Below, piece after piece: positions 27,681-35,666 of a stretch of DNA of 64,000 nucleotides. Source of the DNA: Streptomyces bambusae. GTDB lineage: Bacteria; Actinomycetota; Actinomycetes; Streptomycetales; Streptomycetaceae. The notes beneath the pieces are model-generated. The model saw only the letters and a program-made list of their open reading frames with translations, was not told the origin of the DNA and searched no databases. The DNA lies in contig NZ_JAJAUZ010000041.1 of assembly GCF_020532645.1 (NCBI RefSeq), forward strand, positions 1 through 64,000. The letters run 5' to 3'. Every line of letters starts with the position of its first letter. The first letter of the stretch is position 1. The position numbers and the translations under genes were made by a program.

Positions 27681-29662
27681 TCCTCAACCAGTACAGCGAA
27701 TCCGAACTGTCCGAAGCCTTCGGCATCGAGATGTCCTCGGTCGAGGGGCTCGGCGTGGGTGCCGGCTGGGGTCGGGTCGCCCCGGGTGCCGCCTCGCGCA
27801 CCGACCGGCACGACGAGACCGAGTTCTTCGTCATCGTCGCCGGCACGGGCGAGCTGACCGTCGACGGCCGCAGCCACCCGGCCCGGCCCGGCACCGTGGT
27901 GCTGTTCGAGCCGTTCGAGTCGCACGTCATCGCCAACACCGGTGAGACCGACCTGGTCTTCTTCACCCAGTACTGGCGCGACTCGGCCCGCACCCGGGCC
28001 TCGGCGACGTCGCGCGTCCGCGCGAACCACACCGACCGTCCCCAGTTCGTCTTCTCCACCCCGCCGACCCCCAACGGCGACCTTCATCTCGGCCACCTCT
28101 CCGGCCCCTACCTCGGCGCCGACGTCTACGTCCGCTACCAGCGCCTCGTCGGCAACCAGGCATGGCACCTGACCGGCAGTGACGACTTCCAGAGCTATGT
28201 GACGGCCGTCGCCGCCCGCGAGGGCTCCACGAACGCCGAGGTCGCCGCGCACTTCTCCGCCGAGATCGCCGCGACGCTCAAGGCGATGGACATCAGCGTC
28301 GACGAGTACTACGCCACGAGCGTGGAGGACGGCTACCGCGAGGGCCTGCAGCGCTACTTCACCCGGCTCGTCGACTCCGGGCAGGTCGGCCCCAAGGCGA
28401 CGCCCGCCCTGCTCGACGCCGAAACCGGCGACTACCTGTACGAGGTCAACGTCGGCGGCACCTGCCCCAGGTGCTCGCACGGCGCGGGCGGCAACATCTG
28501 CGAGGAGTGCGGCGAGCCCAACCTCGTCGCCGACCTCGTCGACCCGAGCTCACGCCTGAGCAGTGCCGCGCCGAAGACCGCCGAAGTCGAGCGCTACACC
28601 CTGCCGCTGCACGAGTTCGCCGACACGGTCGCCGACCACCACAAGCGGGGCCGGGTTCCGGTCCGGCTGCGCGAACTGGCCGATCGGGTCTTCGCCCGCA
28701 AGACGCTCGACCTGCCGGTCTCGCACCCCTCCGACTGGGGCGTGCGGCCCGCCGGGGGCGACCTGGACGGACAGGTCATCTGGGTCTGGCCGGAGATGAG
28801 TTACGGCTTCCTGCACGGCATCGAGGAGCTCGGCGCCGGGCTGGGGAAGCAGTGGTCGAAGGAGGCGCCCTCCAAGGACTGGAAGATCGTCCACTTCTTC
28901 GGGTACGACAACAGCTTCTACCACGCGATCCTCTACCCGGTCCTGTACGGGCTCGCCCACCCCGGGTGGAACCCGGACATCGACTACCACGTCAACGAGT
29001 TCTACCTGCTGGAGGGCCAGAAGTTCTCCACCAGCCGGAGGCACGCGATCTGGGGCAAGGAGATCCTCACGCCCGACACCGTCGACGCGGTGCGCTACTA
29101 CCTCTCGCGCACCCGTCCCGAGGGTGAGCGCACCGACTTCCGCCGCGCCGAGTTCGACCGCGCCTGCGCGGACACGCTCGTCGGCGAGTGGCAGGAGTGG
29201 CTCACCGGTCTCGGCGAGCGCGTCGAGCAGCACTTCGGCGGGGTCGTCCCCGACGCGGGCACCTGGACGACCGAGCACACCGCGTTCCTGGCCTGCCTGT
29301 CGATACGGCTCGACGAGGTCACGGCCGGCCTCAGCCCGGAGGGCTTCTCGCTGACGGCTGCTGCGGCCGCACTCGACGGCATCGTCACCGATGTCCGCGC
29401 CTTCTCCCGCCGGCAGTCGGCCCTCGCGCACGACGGCCGGTGGAGCTCCGAGGCACGCACCGCCCTCGCCCTCGAACTGGCCGCGGCCCGCCTGCTCGCC
29501 ATCGCGTCGGCGCCGCTGATGCCGCGCTTCTCGGCCGGGCTCGCCACCGCCCTCGGCATCCCGGCGATCGACAGCTGGCCCGACACGGTCGACCTGGTCG
29601 AGCCCGGTAGCCGCTGCACCCTCGCGGGCACCCGCTTCTTCGGCACCGGCGGGCAGCGATGA
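27677..29662 (+). CDS. Cupin / methionyl-tRNA-synthetase-like fusion, hydrazine synthetase (step 2)
   Basis: A 661-residue didomain protein. Residues about 30-100 are a small cupin (HDETEFFVIVAGTG and PGTVVLFEPFESHVI supply the metal ligands). Residues about 120-660 resemble class I methionyl-tRNA synthetase, with an HxGH signature PPTPNGDLHLGHLSGPY, a four-Cys zinc knuckle (CPRC...CEEC, about 265-282) and a KMSKS equivalent KFSTSRR, but no tRNA-anticodon appendix. This fusion is the known N-N bond-forming enzyme type: the synthetase part activates glycine with ATP and condenses it with the N-hydroxylated lysine, and the cupin rearranges the ester to a hydrazine. It is translationally coupled on both sides by ATGA overlaps. 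Confidence 0.93.
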   Translation: MILNQYSESELSEAFGIEMSSVEGLGVGAGWGRVAPGAASRTDRHDETEFFVIVAGTGELTVDGRSHPARPGTVVLFEPFESHVIANTGETDLVFFTQYWRDSARTRASATSRVRANHTDRPQFVFSTPPTPNGDLHLGHLSGPYLGADVYVRYQRLVGNQAWHLTGSDDFQSYVTAVAAREGSTNAEVAAHFSAEIAATLKAMDISVDEYYATSVEDGYREGLQRYFTRLVDSGQVGPKATPALLDAETGDYLYEVNVGGTCPRCSHGAGGNICEECGEPNLVADLVDPSSRLSSAAPKTAEVERYTLPLHEFADTVADHHKRGRVPVRLRELADRVFARKTLDLPVSHPSDWGVRPAGGDLDGQVIWVWPEMSYGFLHGIEELGAGLGKQWSKEAPSKDWKIVHFFGYDNSFYHAILYPVLYGLAHPGWNPDIDYHVNEFYLLEGQKFSTSRRHAIWGKEILTPDTVDAVRYYLSRTRPEGERTDFRRAEFDRACADTLVGEWQEWLTGLGERVEQHFGGVVPDAGTWTTEHTAFLACLSIRLDEVTAGLSPEGFSLTAAAAALDGIVTDVRAFSRRQSALAHDGRWSSEARTALALELAAARLLAIASAPLMPRFSAGLATALGIPAIDSWPDTVDLVEPGSRCTLAGTRFFGTGGQR

Positions 29663-31176
29663 CCGCATCGATCATCAACCGGATCATCGCCGAGCGGCCC
29701 GCGCACGACGGCTCCCTCACCGTCACCGGACTAGGGCACCGCACCACCTTGCCGCTGGCCGAGTTCCACGACCGTGCCAGGTCCGTCGCCGCGGCGCTGA
29801 GCCGCCGGGGCGTCGGCGCGGGCGACCGGATCGGCATCCTCTCGGCCAACCGGCTCGAATGGGTCCTGCTCGACGTCGCCGCACTCATGCTCGGGGCGCA
29901 GACCGCGGGGTTCGAGCCCGGCAAGTTCAGCCCCGACGCCGAACTGGTCGCGGGTTACGCCCTCGACGCCCTCTACACCGATGTCCGGCTGCCCGGCGAC
30001 GCCCCGTCCCGGGTCCTGCCGATCTCGGCCGTCACCGGCTACGCCGAGGAGGACGCCGACGGGTTCGAGCCGGTGCAGTGGGCCGCGACGCAGTGCACGA
30101 CCGTCAAGTTCACGTCCGGATCCACCGGCGTCCCCAAGGGACTCGAGGCCACCGCCGGCAGCATCGACTCCTCGCTGCACGCCGTCCAGAGCCTGTTCGA
30201 GCACGGGCCGGGCGACGACGTCCTGACGTTCCTGCCGCTCTCGCTCCTCCAGCAGCGCTACTGGCTGTACTCGGCGCTGCACTGGGGCCACGACATCACG
30301 ATCACGACGTACCAGTCCGTCTTCGCCGTGCTGCCGGCCGTCCGTCCCACCGTCGTCATGGGCGTCCCCGCCTTCTTCGACACGGCCAAGCGGCACATCG
30401 AGGGCGTCATCGCCGGCGGCGTCGAACCGGCCAAGGCCGCCGCCGAGCTCTTCGGCGACCGCATCCGCTATCTGTGGACGGGCTCGGCCCCCGCCGACCC
30501 GGCGACGCTCAGGTTCTACGACGAGGCCGGCCTCGCGATCTTCGAGGGCTACGGTCTCAACGAGACCTGCATCACCACCAAGAACCACCCCGGCGCCCAC
30601 CGCGAGGGCAGCGTCGGCCGGGTGCTGCCCGGAAAAGAGGTCATCATCGACGACGAGGGCGTGGTTTGCGTCCGCAGCGACCACCCGGTCAACACCGCGT
30701 ACACGTACGCCGCACCGGGCGACAGCGAGTCGGTGTTCCGGCCGGGCGGCATCGTCCGCACCGGGGACCTCGGCCGCCTCGACGAGGACGGGTTCCTCTA
30801 CATCCTCGGCCGCAGCGACGACGTCATCGTCCTCGACAACGCCAAGAAGATCATCGTCAGGCCGATCGAGACACGGTTCCGCGACACCGGCGCGGTGGCC
30901 GAATGCGTCGTCTACTGCCCGAGCCCGGCCGGACTGGTCGCCGTCGTCTCACCCCACCCGGGACCGGTCGACACGGCCGTGATCGACGAGGCCCTCGCCG
31001 CGGTCAACGCCGCGTCGGAGCGCGACGAGCGGATCATCCGCGTGATCGTCGCCGACGAGCCGTTCACCGTCGAGGGCGGGCTCCTCACGTCGCAGTTCAA
31101 ACCGATCCGCAAACGCATCGCGGACCGCTACCGAGACCGGATCGACAACCCGAAGGCAGGCATCCATGCCCACTGA
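29659..31176 (+). CDS. AMP-binding acyl-ACP ligase, probably loads hydrazinoacetate
   Basis: A 505-residue adenylate-forming enzyme of the acyl-CoA/acyl-ACP ligase family. The P-loop A3 motif is VKFTSGSTGVPKGLE (residues about 150-164), followed by a PP-containing aromatic segment, GYGLNETCITTKN (A5), RTGDLGRLDEDGFLYILGR (A7) and the C-terminal catalytic Lys region QFKPIRKRIADRY. It overlaps the synthetase stop (ATGA) and the following carrier gene by 11 bases, so ligase and carrier are made together. Probable reaction: ATP-dependent transfer of hydrazinoacetic acid, or a close derivative, to the carrier's phosphopantetheine. Confidence 0.87.
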   Translation: MTASIINRIIAERPAHDGSLTVTGLGHRTTLPLAEFHDRARSVAAALSRRGVGAGDRIGILSANRLEWVLLDVAALMLGAQTAGFEPGKFSPDAELVAGYALDALYTDVRLPGDAPSRVLPISAVTGYAEEDADGFEPVQWAATQCTTVKFTSGSTGVPKGLEATAGSIDSSLHAVQSLFEHGPGDDVLTFLPLSLLQQRYWLYSALHWGHDITITTYQSVFAVLPAVRPTVVMGVPAFFDTAKRHIEGVIAGGVEPAKAAAELFGDRIRYLWTGSAPADPATLRFYDEAGLAIFEGYGLNETCITTKNHPGAHREGSVGRVLPGKEVIIDDEGVVCVRSDHPVNTAYTYAAPGDSESVFRPGGIVRTGDLGRLDEDGFLYILGRSDDVIVLDNAKKIIVRPIETRFRDTGAVAECVVYCPSPAGLVAVVSPHPGPVDTAVIDEALAAVNAASERDERIIRVIVADEPFTVEGGLLTSQFKPIRKRIADRYRDRIDNPKAGIHAH

Positions 31177-31429
31177 CCTCGACACCCTGGCCCGCGAAAA
31201 GCTCTCCCAGGTGCTGCGCGACCACCCGGACCCCGCGGGCCTCGACCTCGGCGAGGACCTCGTGGAGACGTACGGGATCACCTCCCTCAACAAGGTGCTG
31301 TTCCTGACCTCCCTGTGCAAGGCCGCCGAGGTCGGTCTCGGCAACTTCACCGAGGACGACCTCGCCGGGATGCGCACCCTCGGCGATGTCGTCGACGCCC
31401 TCCGCCCCCACGCTCCCCTGAAGGGATGA
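31166..31429 (+). CDS. Acyl carrier protein (first of two)
   Basis: An 87-residue acyl carrier protein with the four-helix pattern. The phosphopantetheine serine lies in GITSLNKVLFLTSL, so the usual DSL is replaced by TSL, a variant also seen in the second carrier protein of this cluster at 37.6 kb. Helix III follows as FTEDDLAGMRTLGDVVDAL. The start is an ATG inside the ligase gene's 3' end and the stop overlaps the GNAT start (GATGAG). It should hold the hydrazine-containing acyl group during N-acylation and oxidation; the PPTase at 50 kb is its likely activator. Confidence 0.88.
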   Translation: MPTDLDTLAREKLSQVLRDHPDPAGLDLGEDLVETYGITSLNKVLFLTSLCKAAEVGLGNFTEDDLAGMRTLGDVVDALRPHAPLKG

Positions 31430-32052
31430 GTTCCTTGACCACCAGCCACTGGAGCCGGCACGCCTCCGCGCTCCTCGAAAACGAGCACGTCGAACTCCAC
31501 CCGATCTCGGAGGAAGACCGTGGACCCGTACGCAAGATCGCATTCGACGACCGGATCTGGACGTACTTCGTTTCCCGTGTCGAGAGCGACGCTGATTTTG
31601 ACCAGTTTTTTGACGCCATGCTCGCTGACCAGGCCGGCGGCAAGCGCGCGGTCTACATCATCGTCGACAAGAGCACAGGACAGGTCGCCGGCAGCTCCAG
31701 CTACGGAAACCTGAGCGAAGCCGACGGGCGACTGGAGATCGGCTGGTCCTGGCTCGGCGTCGACTTCCAGGGCAAGGACATCAACCGCTGGGCCAAGTAC
31801 CTGCTGCTCCGGCACGCCTTCGACGTCCTGGGCGCCGAGCGCGTCGAGTTCAAGACCGACGTCCTCAACCTGCAGGCGCGCGCCGGACTGCGCAAGATCG
31901 GCGCGTACGAGGAAGGCGTCATGCGCAGTTTCAACCCGATGCCCGAGGGACGCAGGCGCGACGCGATCTACTACTCGGTGCTCCGCGCCGAATGGCCCTC
32001 GGTCGAGGAGCAGCTCGGCGGCGTCGGCAGGGCGGTCAACCCGTGCGCGTGA
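31426..32052 (+). CDS. GNAT family N-acyltransferase
   Basis: A 208-residue RimJ/RimL-like GNAT. The core shows VELHPISEEDRGPVRKI, then the acetyl-CoA loop region IGWSWLGVDFQGKDINRWAKYLLLRHAF (Q/R-x-x-G/K-like turn) and VEFKTDVLNLQARAGLRKIGAYEEG. It starts at ATG overlapping the carrier stop. With ligase and ACP it forms the kind of trio used to N-acylate carrier-bound hydrazinoacetate (in triacsin, from memory, a succinyl group). The acyl donor here cannot be read. The following amidohydrolase could remove the same group, giving a protection-deprotection cycle. Confidence 0.85.
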   Translation: MSSLTTSHWSRHASALLENEHVELHPISEEDRGPVRKIAFDDRIWTYFVSRVESDADFDQFFDAMLADQAGGKRAVYIIVDKSTGQVAGSSSYGNLSEADGRLEIGWSWLGVDFQGKDINRWAKYLLLRHAFDVLGAERVEFKTDVLNLQARAGLRKIGAYEEGVMRSFNPMPEGRRRDAIYYSVLRAEWPSVEEQLGGVGRAVNPCA

Positions 32053-33083
32053 CCGACGCGCCGCTTCTGGAGCTGTCCGGCCCGCCGCATGCCCGTGGCC
32101 TCACCCACGGGCATGCGCTGGCCGGGCGGCTCCGCGGCTTTCTGGGCGACTCGCTCGCGCGACTGGGCCACCTCACGGACCGGGCGGTCGACCTCGATGC
32201 GCTGCGGCCCGGCATTGCGGCCCACCGTACGGTGATCGCCGACGTGCTGCCGGACCTGGCCACCGAGATCGACGGCCTCGCCGCCGGCGCCGGGATCGAC
32301 CGCGACGCGGCCTGGCTGCTGCAACTGCGCCGCGAGCTGATCGGCTACAGCCGGGTCACCGCCGGGGACTGCACCACGTACGCCTCGGCCGGCGCCGCGC
32401 CGGTGCTCGCCCAGACGGTCGACCTGAACGGCAACCTCGACGACCAGATCGCCGTGCTGTCGGTCTCCGGGCCGCGCCACCGCTCCCTGGTGCTCAGCTT
32501 CGCCGGTCTCCTCGGCTACCTCGGTGTCAACGACGCCGGGATCGCCGTGGGCATCAACCTCGTCCTCGGCGGCGACTGGCAGCCGGGCGTGCCCCCCTAC
32601 CTGGCGATCCGGCACGTCCTCGACACCGCCGACACCGTCGAGCAGGCCGTCGAGACCCTTCGGGAGATGCCGCTGGCCAGCTCGCGGGCGTTCACGATCT
32701 GCGGCGTGGACCGGGCGGTGTGCGTCGAGGCGACGGGCGCGCGGCGACGCGTCCTCGAAGGCGACGAACTGGTTCACACCAACCACTTCCTGGACGCCGG
32801 GCTCGCCGAGCAGGACGAGATAAACATCTTCGCCAAGAACTCCTCCAGGCGGCGCCTTCAGACAGTCCTCGACGCGGGCATCCCGAAGGCCGACGACACC
32901 GAGGGCCATCACCGGCTCCTCGCGACCCCGCCGATCCTGGTGCCGGACAACGGCGACATCCGGCGCGAGCGCACCGTCGCGGCCGTGATCCTGCGCCCGG
33001 ACCTGGGGGAAATGCGGCTGTGGCCGGGCGACCCGTCCGCCGTGCCGGAGCAAGTGCACTCCCTGCACCGGGCCGGGCCGTGA
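32049..33083 (+). CDS. C45 / isopenicillin-N acyltransferase-like amidohydrolase
   Basis: A 344-residue N-terminal-nucleophile-type protein of the acyl-CoA:6-aminopenicillanate acyltransferase (C45) family. The candidate self-processing nucleophile is the Cys in TAGDCTTYASAG (residue about 108); VDLNGNLDDQIAVL, GINLVLGGDWQPGVPPYLAIRHVLD and VHTNHFLD are other family blocks. Autocleavage before this Cys would give alpha and beta chains. The GTG start overlaps the GNAT stop. Members transfer or hydrolyse amide-linked acyl groups. Here it most simply removes the protective acyl group put on by the GNAT, or transfers the hydrazone acyl unit to an amine. Confidence 0.85.
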   Translation: MTDAPLLELSGPPHARGLTHGHALAGRLRGFLGDSLARLGHLTDRAVDLDALRPGIAAHRTVIADVLPDLATEIDGLAAGAGIDRDAAWLLQLRRELIGYSRVTAGDCTTYASAGAAPVLAQTVDLNGNLDDQIAVLSVSGPRHRSLVLSFAGLLGYLGVNDAGIAVGINLVLGGDWQPGVPPYLAIRHVLDTADTVEQAVETLREMPLASSRAFTICGVDRAVCVEATGARRRVLEGDELVHTNHFLDAGLAEQDEINIFAKNSSRRRLQTVLDAGIPKADDTEGHHRLLATPPILVPDNGDIRRERTVAAVILRPDLGEMRLWPGDPSAVPEQVHSLHRAGP

Positions 33084-33151
33084 TCGTCTCGCCCCTCGTC
33101 CCTGCACCGCCTGCGGAGACGTGACCCCGGGACGCGTACCGACACGCCGCA

Positions 33152-33228
33152 CGCGGAAGTGCCTTCCGGCCGGACCGGCAGAACTCCTCGACAGGGTTCG
33201 TCGTCCCGGCTCGGAAGGCACTTCCGCG
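33152..33228. terminator. 17-bp inverted repeat with long loop between convergent genes
   Basis: CGCGGAAGTGCCTTCCG (33152-33168) is exactly repeated in inverse at 33212-33228 with 43 bases between, which contain a small GCCGG-A-CCGGC hairpin of their own. It lies between the convergent amidohydrolase and SDR genes and is probably a bidirectional terminator of unusual loop length. Confidence 0.55.
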
Positions 33229-33236
33229 GGTTCGGG

Positions 33237-34010
33237 TCAGCGCCCGATGAGGTGCTGCTGGTTCTGCGGCCGCAGGCGCAGGCTGTGCTGGCCGCCGTCC
33301 ACGGCGAGCATCATGCCGACGGAGGCGCTCGACAGCGGGCTCGCCAGGTAGGCGATCGCACCCGCCACCTCGTCGGCCGTCACCAGCCGGCCCGGCACGA
33401 CGAAGTCGAGCAGCGACTCCCGTGCAGCCTCCGGATCCGCGGTCCTCTGCAGCTGTGTCTGCACCCACGGGGTGTCCGCCGTGCCGGGCGCGACGCAGTT
33501 GACGCGCACGCCCTCGCGGGCGTGGTCCGCCGCCATGGCCAGGGTCATCGAGTACACGGCGCCCTTGCTGGCCGAATACAGCGCACGCGCCTGGTGTCCG
33601 GCCCACGCCACGATCGAGCACGTGTTGACGATCGCCGCGGCGGGCGAGCGGCGCAGATGCGGCAGGGCGTACCGCGAGACCCTGACCATGCCGACCACGT
33701 TGACGTTCAGGACGTTCAGCCACTCCTCGGAGCTGTTCGTGGCGACGTCGCCGACCGCCGCCACGCCGGCGTTGTTCACCACGATGTCGAGGCGGCCGAA
33801 CCGCTCGACCACGGCCTCCACCGCCGCCTCGACCTGTGCGTCGTCGCCGACGTCGGCCCGGACGCCGAAGAGGTCGTCCGGAAGGCCCTCCGTCCTGAGA
33901 TCGAGGACGGCAACCTTCGCGCCCCTGCTGGTCAGCAGTCTCGCCGTGGCCAGACCGATGCCCTGGGCACCGCCCGTGACGATCGCCACGAGTCCTTCGA
34001 AGTCACTCAC
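33237..34010 (-). CDS. Short-chain dehydrogenase/reductase
   Basis: A 257-residue classical SDR. The nucleotide site is TGGAQGIG (residues 13-20), followed by an acidic LDLRT at the end of strand 2, favouring NAD over NADP; NNAG is present and the catalytic set is Ser (NTCSIV) with YSASK. It starts at GTG after GGAGAG and is 28 bases downstream of the MFS gene, forming a leftward operon. It would oxidise or reduce a hydroxyl/carbonyl in a pathway intermediate, which one is not predictable. Its last residues (RPQNQQHLIGR) are unusually polar. Confidence 0.92.
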   Translation of the reverse strand: MSDFEGLVAIVTGGAQGIGLATARLLTSRGAKVAVLDLRTEGLPDDLFGVRADVGDDAQVEAAVEAVVERFGRLDIVVNNAGVAAVGDVATNSSEEWLNVLNVNVVGMVRVSRYALPHLRRSPAAAIVNTCSIVAWAGHQARALYSASKGAVYSMTLAMAADHAREGVRVNCVAPGTADTPWVQTQLQRTADPEAARESLLDFVVPGRLVTADEVAGAIAYLASPLSSASVGMMLAVDGGQHSLRLRPQNQQHLIGR

Positions 34011-34038
34011 CGGTTCTCTCCTGTCACATGGGGAACTA

Positions 34039-35274
34039 TCAGGAATGCGCGACGGCCACCACGTCGTCCGGGCGGCGCAGTCGCAGGCAGAGCTGGGCGC
34101 TCACCAGCCCGAGGACGCCGACCATGACCCACAGCGCCCAGGGCGCGAGCGTGTACAGGGCACCGCCGATGACCGGCCCCGCGCCCGTGCCGACCGTGTA
34201 CGCGGCGCCGTACAGCCCCTGGTAGCGCCCGGTCATGCCGGGCGGGGTCAGACTCGCCAGATGGGCTTGGGCGACGGAGGAGTACACCATCTCGCCGATC
34301 GTCCAGATCAGCACCGTCACCGCCAGCAGGCCCATGCCGGTCGTGAACCCGGTCAGGGCGAGACCGACGCAGGTGAACAGGTTGCCGACGGCCAGGACGT
34401 AGTGCGGCCGGTACTTGGAGACCACGCCGATCAGGGGCAGTTCGAAGAGCACCACCAGCACGCCGTTGAGCGCCATGAGGAGACCGAAATCGCGGGCGCT
34501 CATGCCCACGTCACCGACGTGCAGGGGCAGGCCGACGGTGGTCTGGATGTAGACGAACATGGCGAACACGCTCATCAGCAGAAAGCGCACCAGGGTGCGG
34601 TCGCCGAGCGCCTGCCGGTACCCGGCCTCCGTGTCCTTCTCCGCCTCCTCGGCGTCGGTCTGCACAGCGGGCGCGTCCCGCAGCAGCACGGTCACGATCA
34701 GGCCGAACAGCAGCAGCGCCGCGGCCTCGCCGAGGAACAGCCCCACGTAGGACATGCTGGCGACCACGCCGCCGACGGCGCCGCCCAGGGCGACGCCGAT
34801 GTTCTGGGCGAACCTCAGCACGCCGAAGGCGGCCAGCCGTTGGTCCGCAGTCACGGAGTCGACAAGCACCGCGGCCATGGCCGGCCGGTGGATCTGCGAC
34901 ACCAGGCCGATGAGACCGACCAGCACGACGATGAGTGCGATCGGACCGACGAACGGCACCATCGCCGTCAGGCCCGCGGTGGCCACGACGGACAGCAGGA
35001 TGGCCGCGCGCCGGCCGATGGTGTCGGTGAGGTGGCCGCCGATGACGCTGCCCAGGACACTGCCCACGCCGGACGCGCCGAGGACGAGCCCCGCGGCCGA
35101 CGAAGAGTGTCCGTTCCCGGCCAGATAGAGCACGATGAACGAGGGAAGAAAGCTGCCGGCGCTCAGGATCAGGCTGCCGAGACTGACGACCCAGACCCGG
35201 CGGGGCAGGCCGCGCAGCGTGTCACGGAGCCGCGGTTTTTCTATGCTCGGCCGATCCGACTCCATGGTACTCAC
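34039..35274 (-). CDS. MFS transporter, probable product exporter
   Basis: A 411-residue major facilitator superfamily protein with about 12 hydrophobic helices. The inter-helix 2/3 loop reads GGHLTDTIGRRAAI, a good match to the MFS motif A (GxxxDrxGrR). The large middle loop (around residues 195-215, DAPAVQTDAEEAEKDTEAGYRQ) is cytoplasmic. Drug exporters of this size commonly give self-resistance. It starts at GTG with AAGGAG. A MITE-like element begins only 23 bases upstream, so its promoter must lie within or beyond that insertion. It is the only transporter recognised in the cluster part of the window. Confidence 0.9.
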   Translation of the reverse strand: MSTMESDRPSIEKPRLRDTLRGLPRRVWVVSLGSLILSAGSFLPSFIVLYLAGNGHSSSAAGLVLGASGVGSVLGSVIGGHLTDTIGRRAAILLSVVATAGLTAMVPFVGPIALIVVLVGLIGLVSQIHRPAMAAVLVDSVTADQRLAAFGVLRFAQNIGVALGGAVGGVVASMSYVGLFLGEAAALLLFGLIVTVLLRDAPAVQTDAEEAEKDTEAGYRQALGDRTLVRFLLMSVFAMFVYIQTTVGLPLHVGDVGMSARDFGLLMALNGVLVVLFELPLIGVVSKYRPHYVLAVGNLFTCVGLALTGFTTGMGLLAVTVLIWTIGEMVYSSVAQAHLASLTPPGMTGRYQGLYGAAYTVGTGAGPVIGGALYTLAPWALWVMVGVLGLVSAQLCLRLRRPDDVVAVAHS

Positions 35275-35297
35275 GCCGTGTCTCCTTTGTTCCGTGC

Positions 35298-35466
35298 CTA
35301 GGGGGTGTTGCGAAGGGCCTGTGCGGTGCCCGCGGTGTCCGGTGCGTGCTCTCGGCGTGCCGGGCGAAGGCCCTCGTACTGGGCGTACTCGGGGCTTCGG
35401 CCGGTGCGGCGAGAGGGCGTGCCGGGCGCCGTGGGCGCCGTGCGGGACTTTCGCAACACCCCCTAG
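35298..35466. mobile_element. MITE-like element, 169 bp with 17-bp terminal inverted repeats
   Basis: CTAGGGGGTGTTGCGAA (35298-35314) and its exact inverse TTCGCAACACCCCCTAG (35450-35466) bound an internal segment with no reading frame for a transposase. The TA dinucleotides just inside the CTAG ends could be the duplicated target of an IS630/Tc1-type element, making this a non-autonomous derivative; the parent family is inferred. Confidence 0.7.
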
Positions 35467-35666
35467 CCGCCTTCTCGGGCCAAAGGGACGCTACGAGCGC
35501 GCAGACTCCCCTGCGTCCGCGGCAAGTTCATTGTGTGGCACACATTATGCTGACCCCCTCTCACCTCGGCTAATCGTCCGGGTTACCCGGGCGCGGTCCG
35601 GGTCCGTGCCACTCTCGATGGTGGACCGGATTTTCTTGACAAGCCCCGGGAGCTGAGGAATCTTTC
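35467..35666. promoter_or_regulatory. Promoter region of the alpha/beta hydrolase-KAS III-ACP operon
   Basis: Together with the adjacent MITE this makes a 392-base divergent gap. It contains the palindrome TGTGTG-G-CACACA (35532-35544) followed by the AT-rich ATTATGCT, a plausible operator over a -10 region, and a TTGACA at about 35637 that is too close to the ATG to be an ordinary -35. No gene is seen. Confidence 0.45.

Noticed and set aside
27992..29662. Annotating the synthetase-like protein as a housekeeping methionyl-tRNA synthetase
   Set aside because: It is fused to an N-terminal cupin, lacks an anticodon-binding tail and is overlap-coupled with an N-hydroxylase and DAO-like enzyme, all marks of the hydrazine synthetase type.
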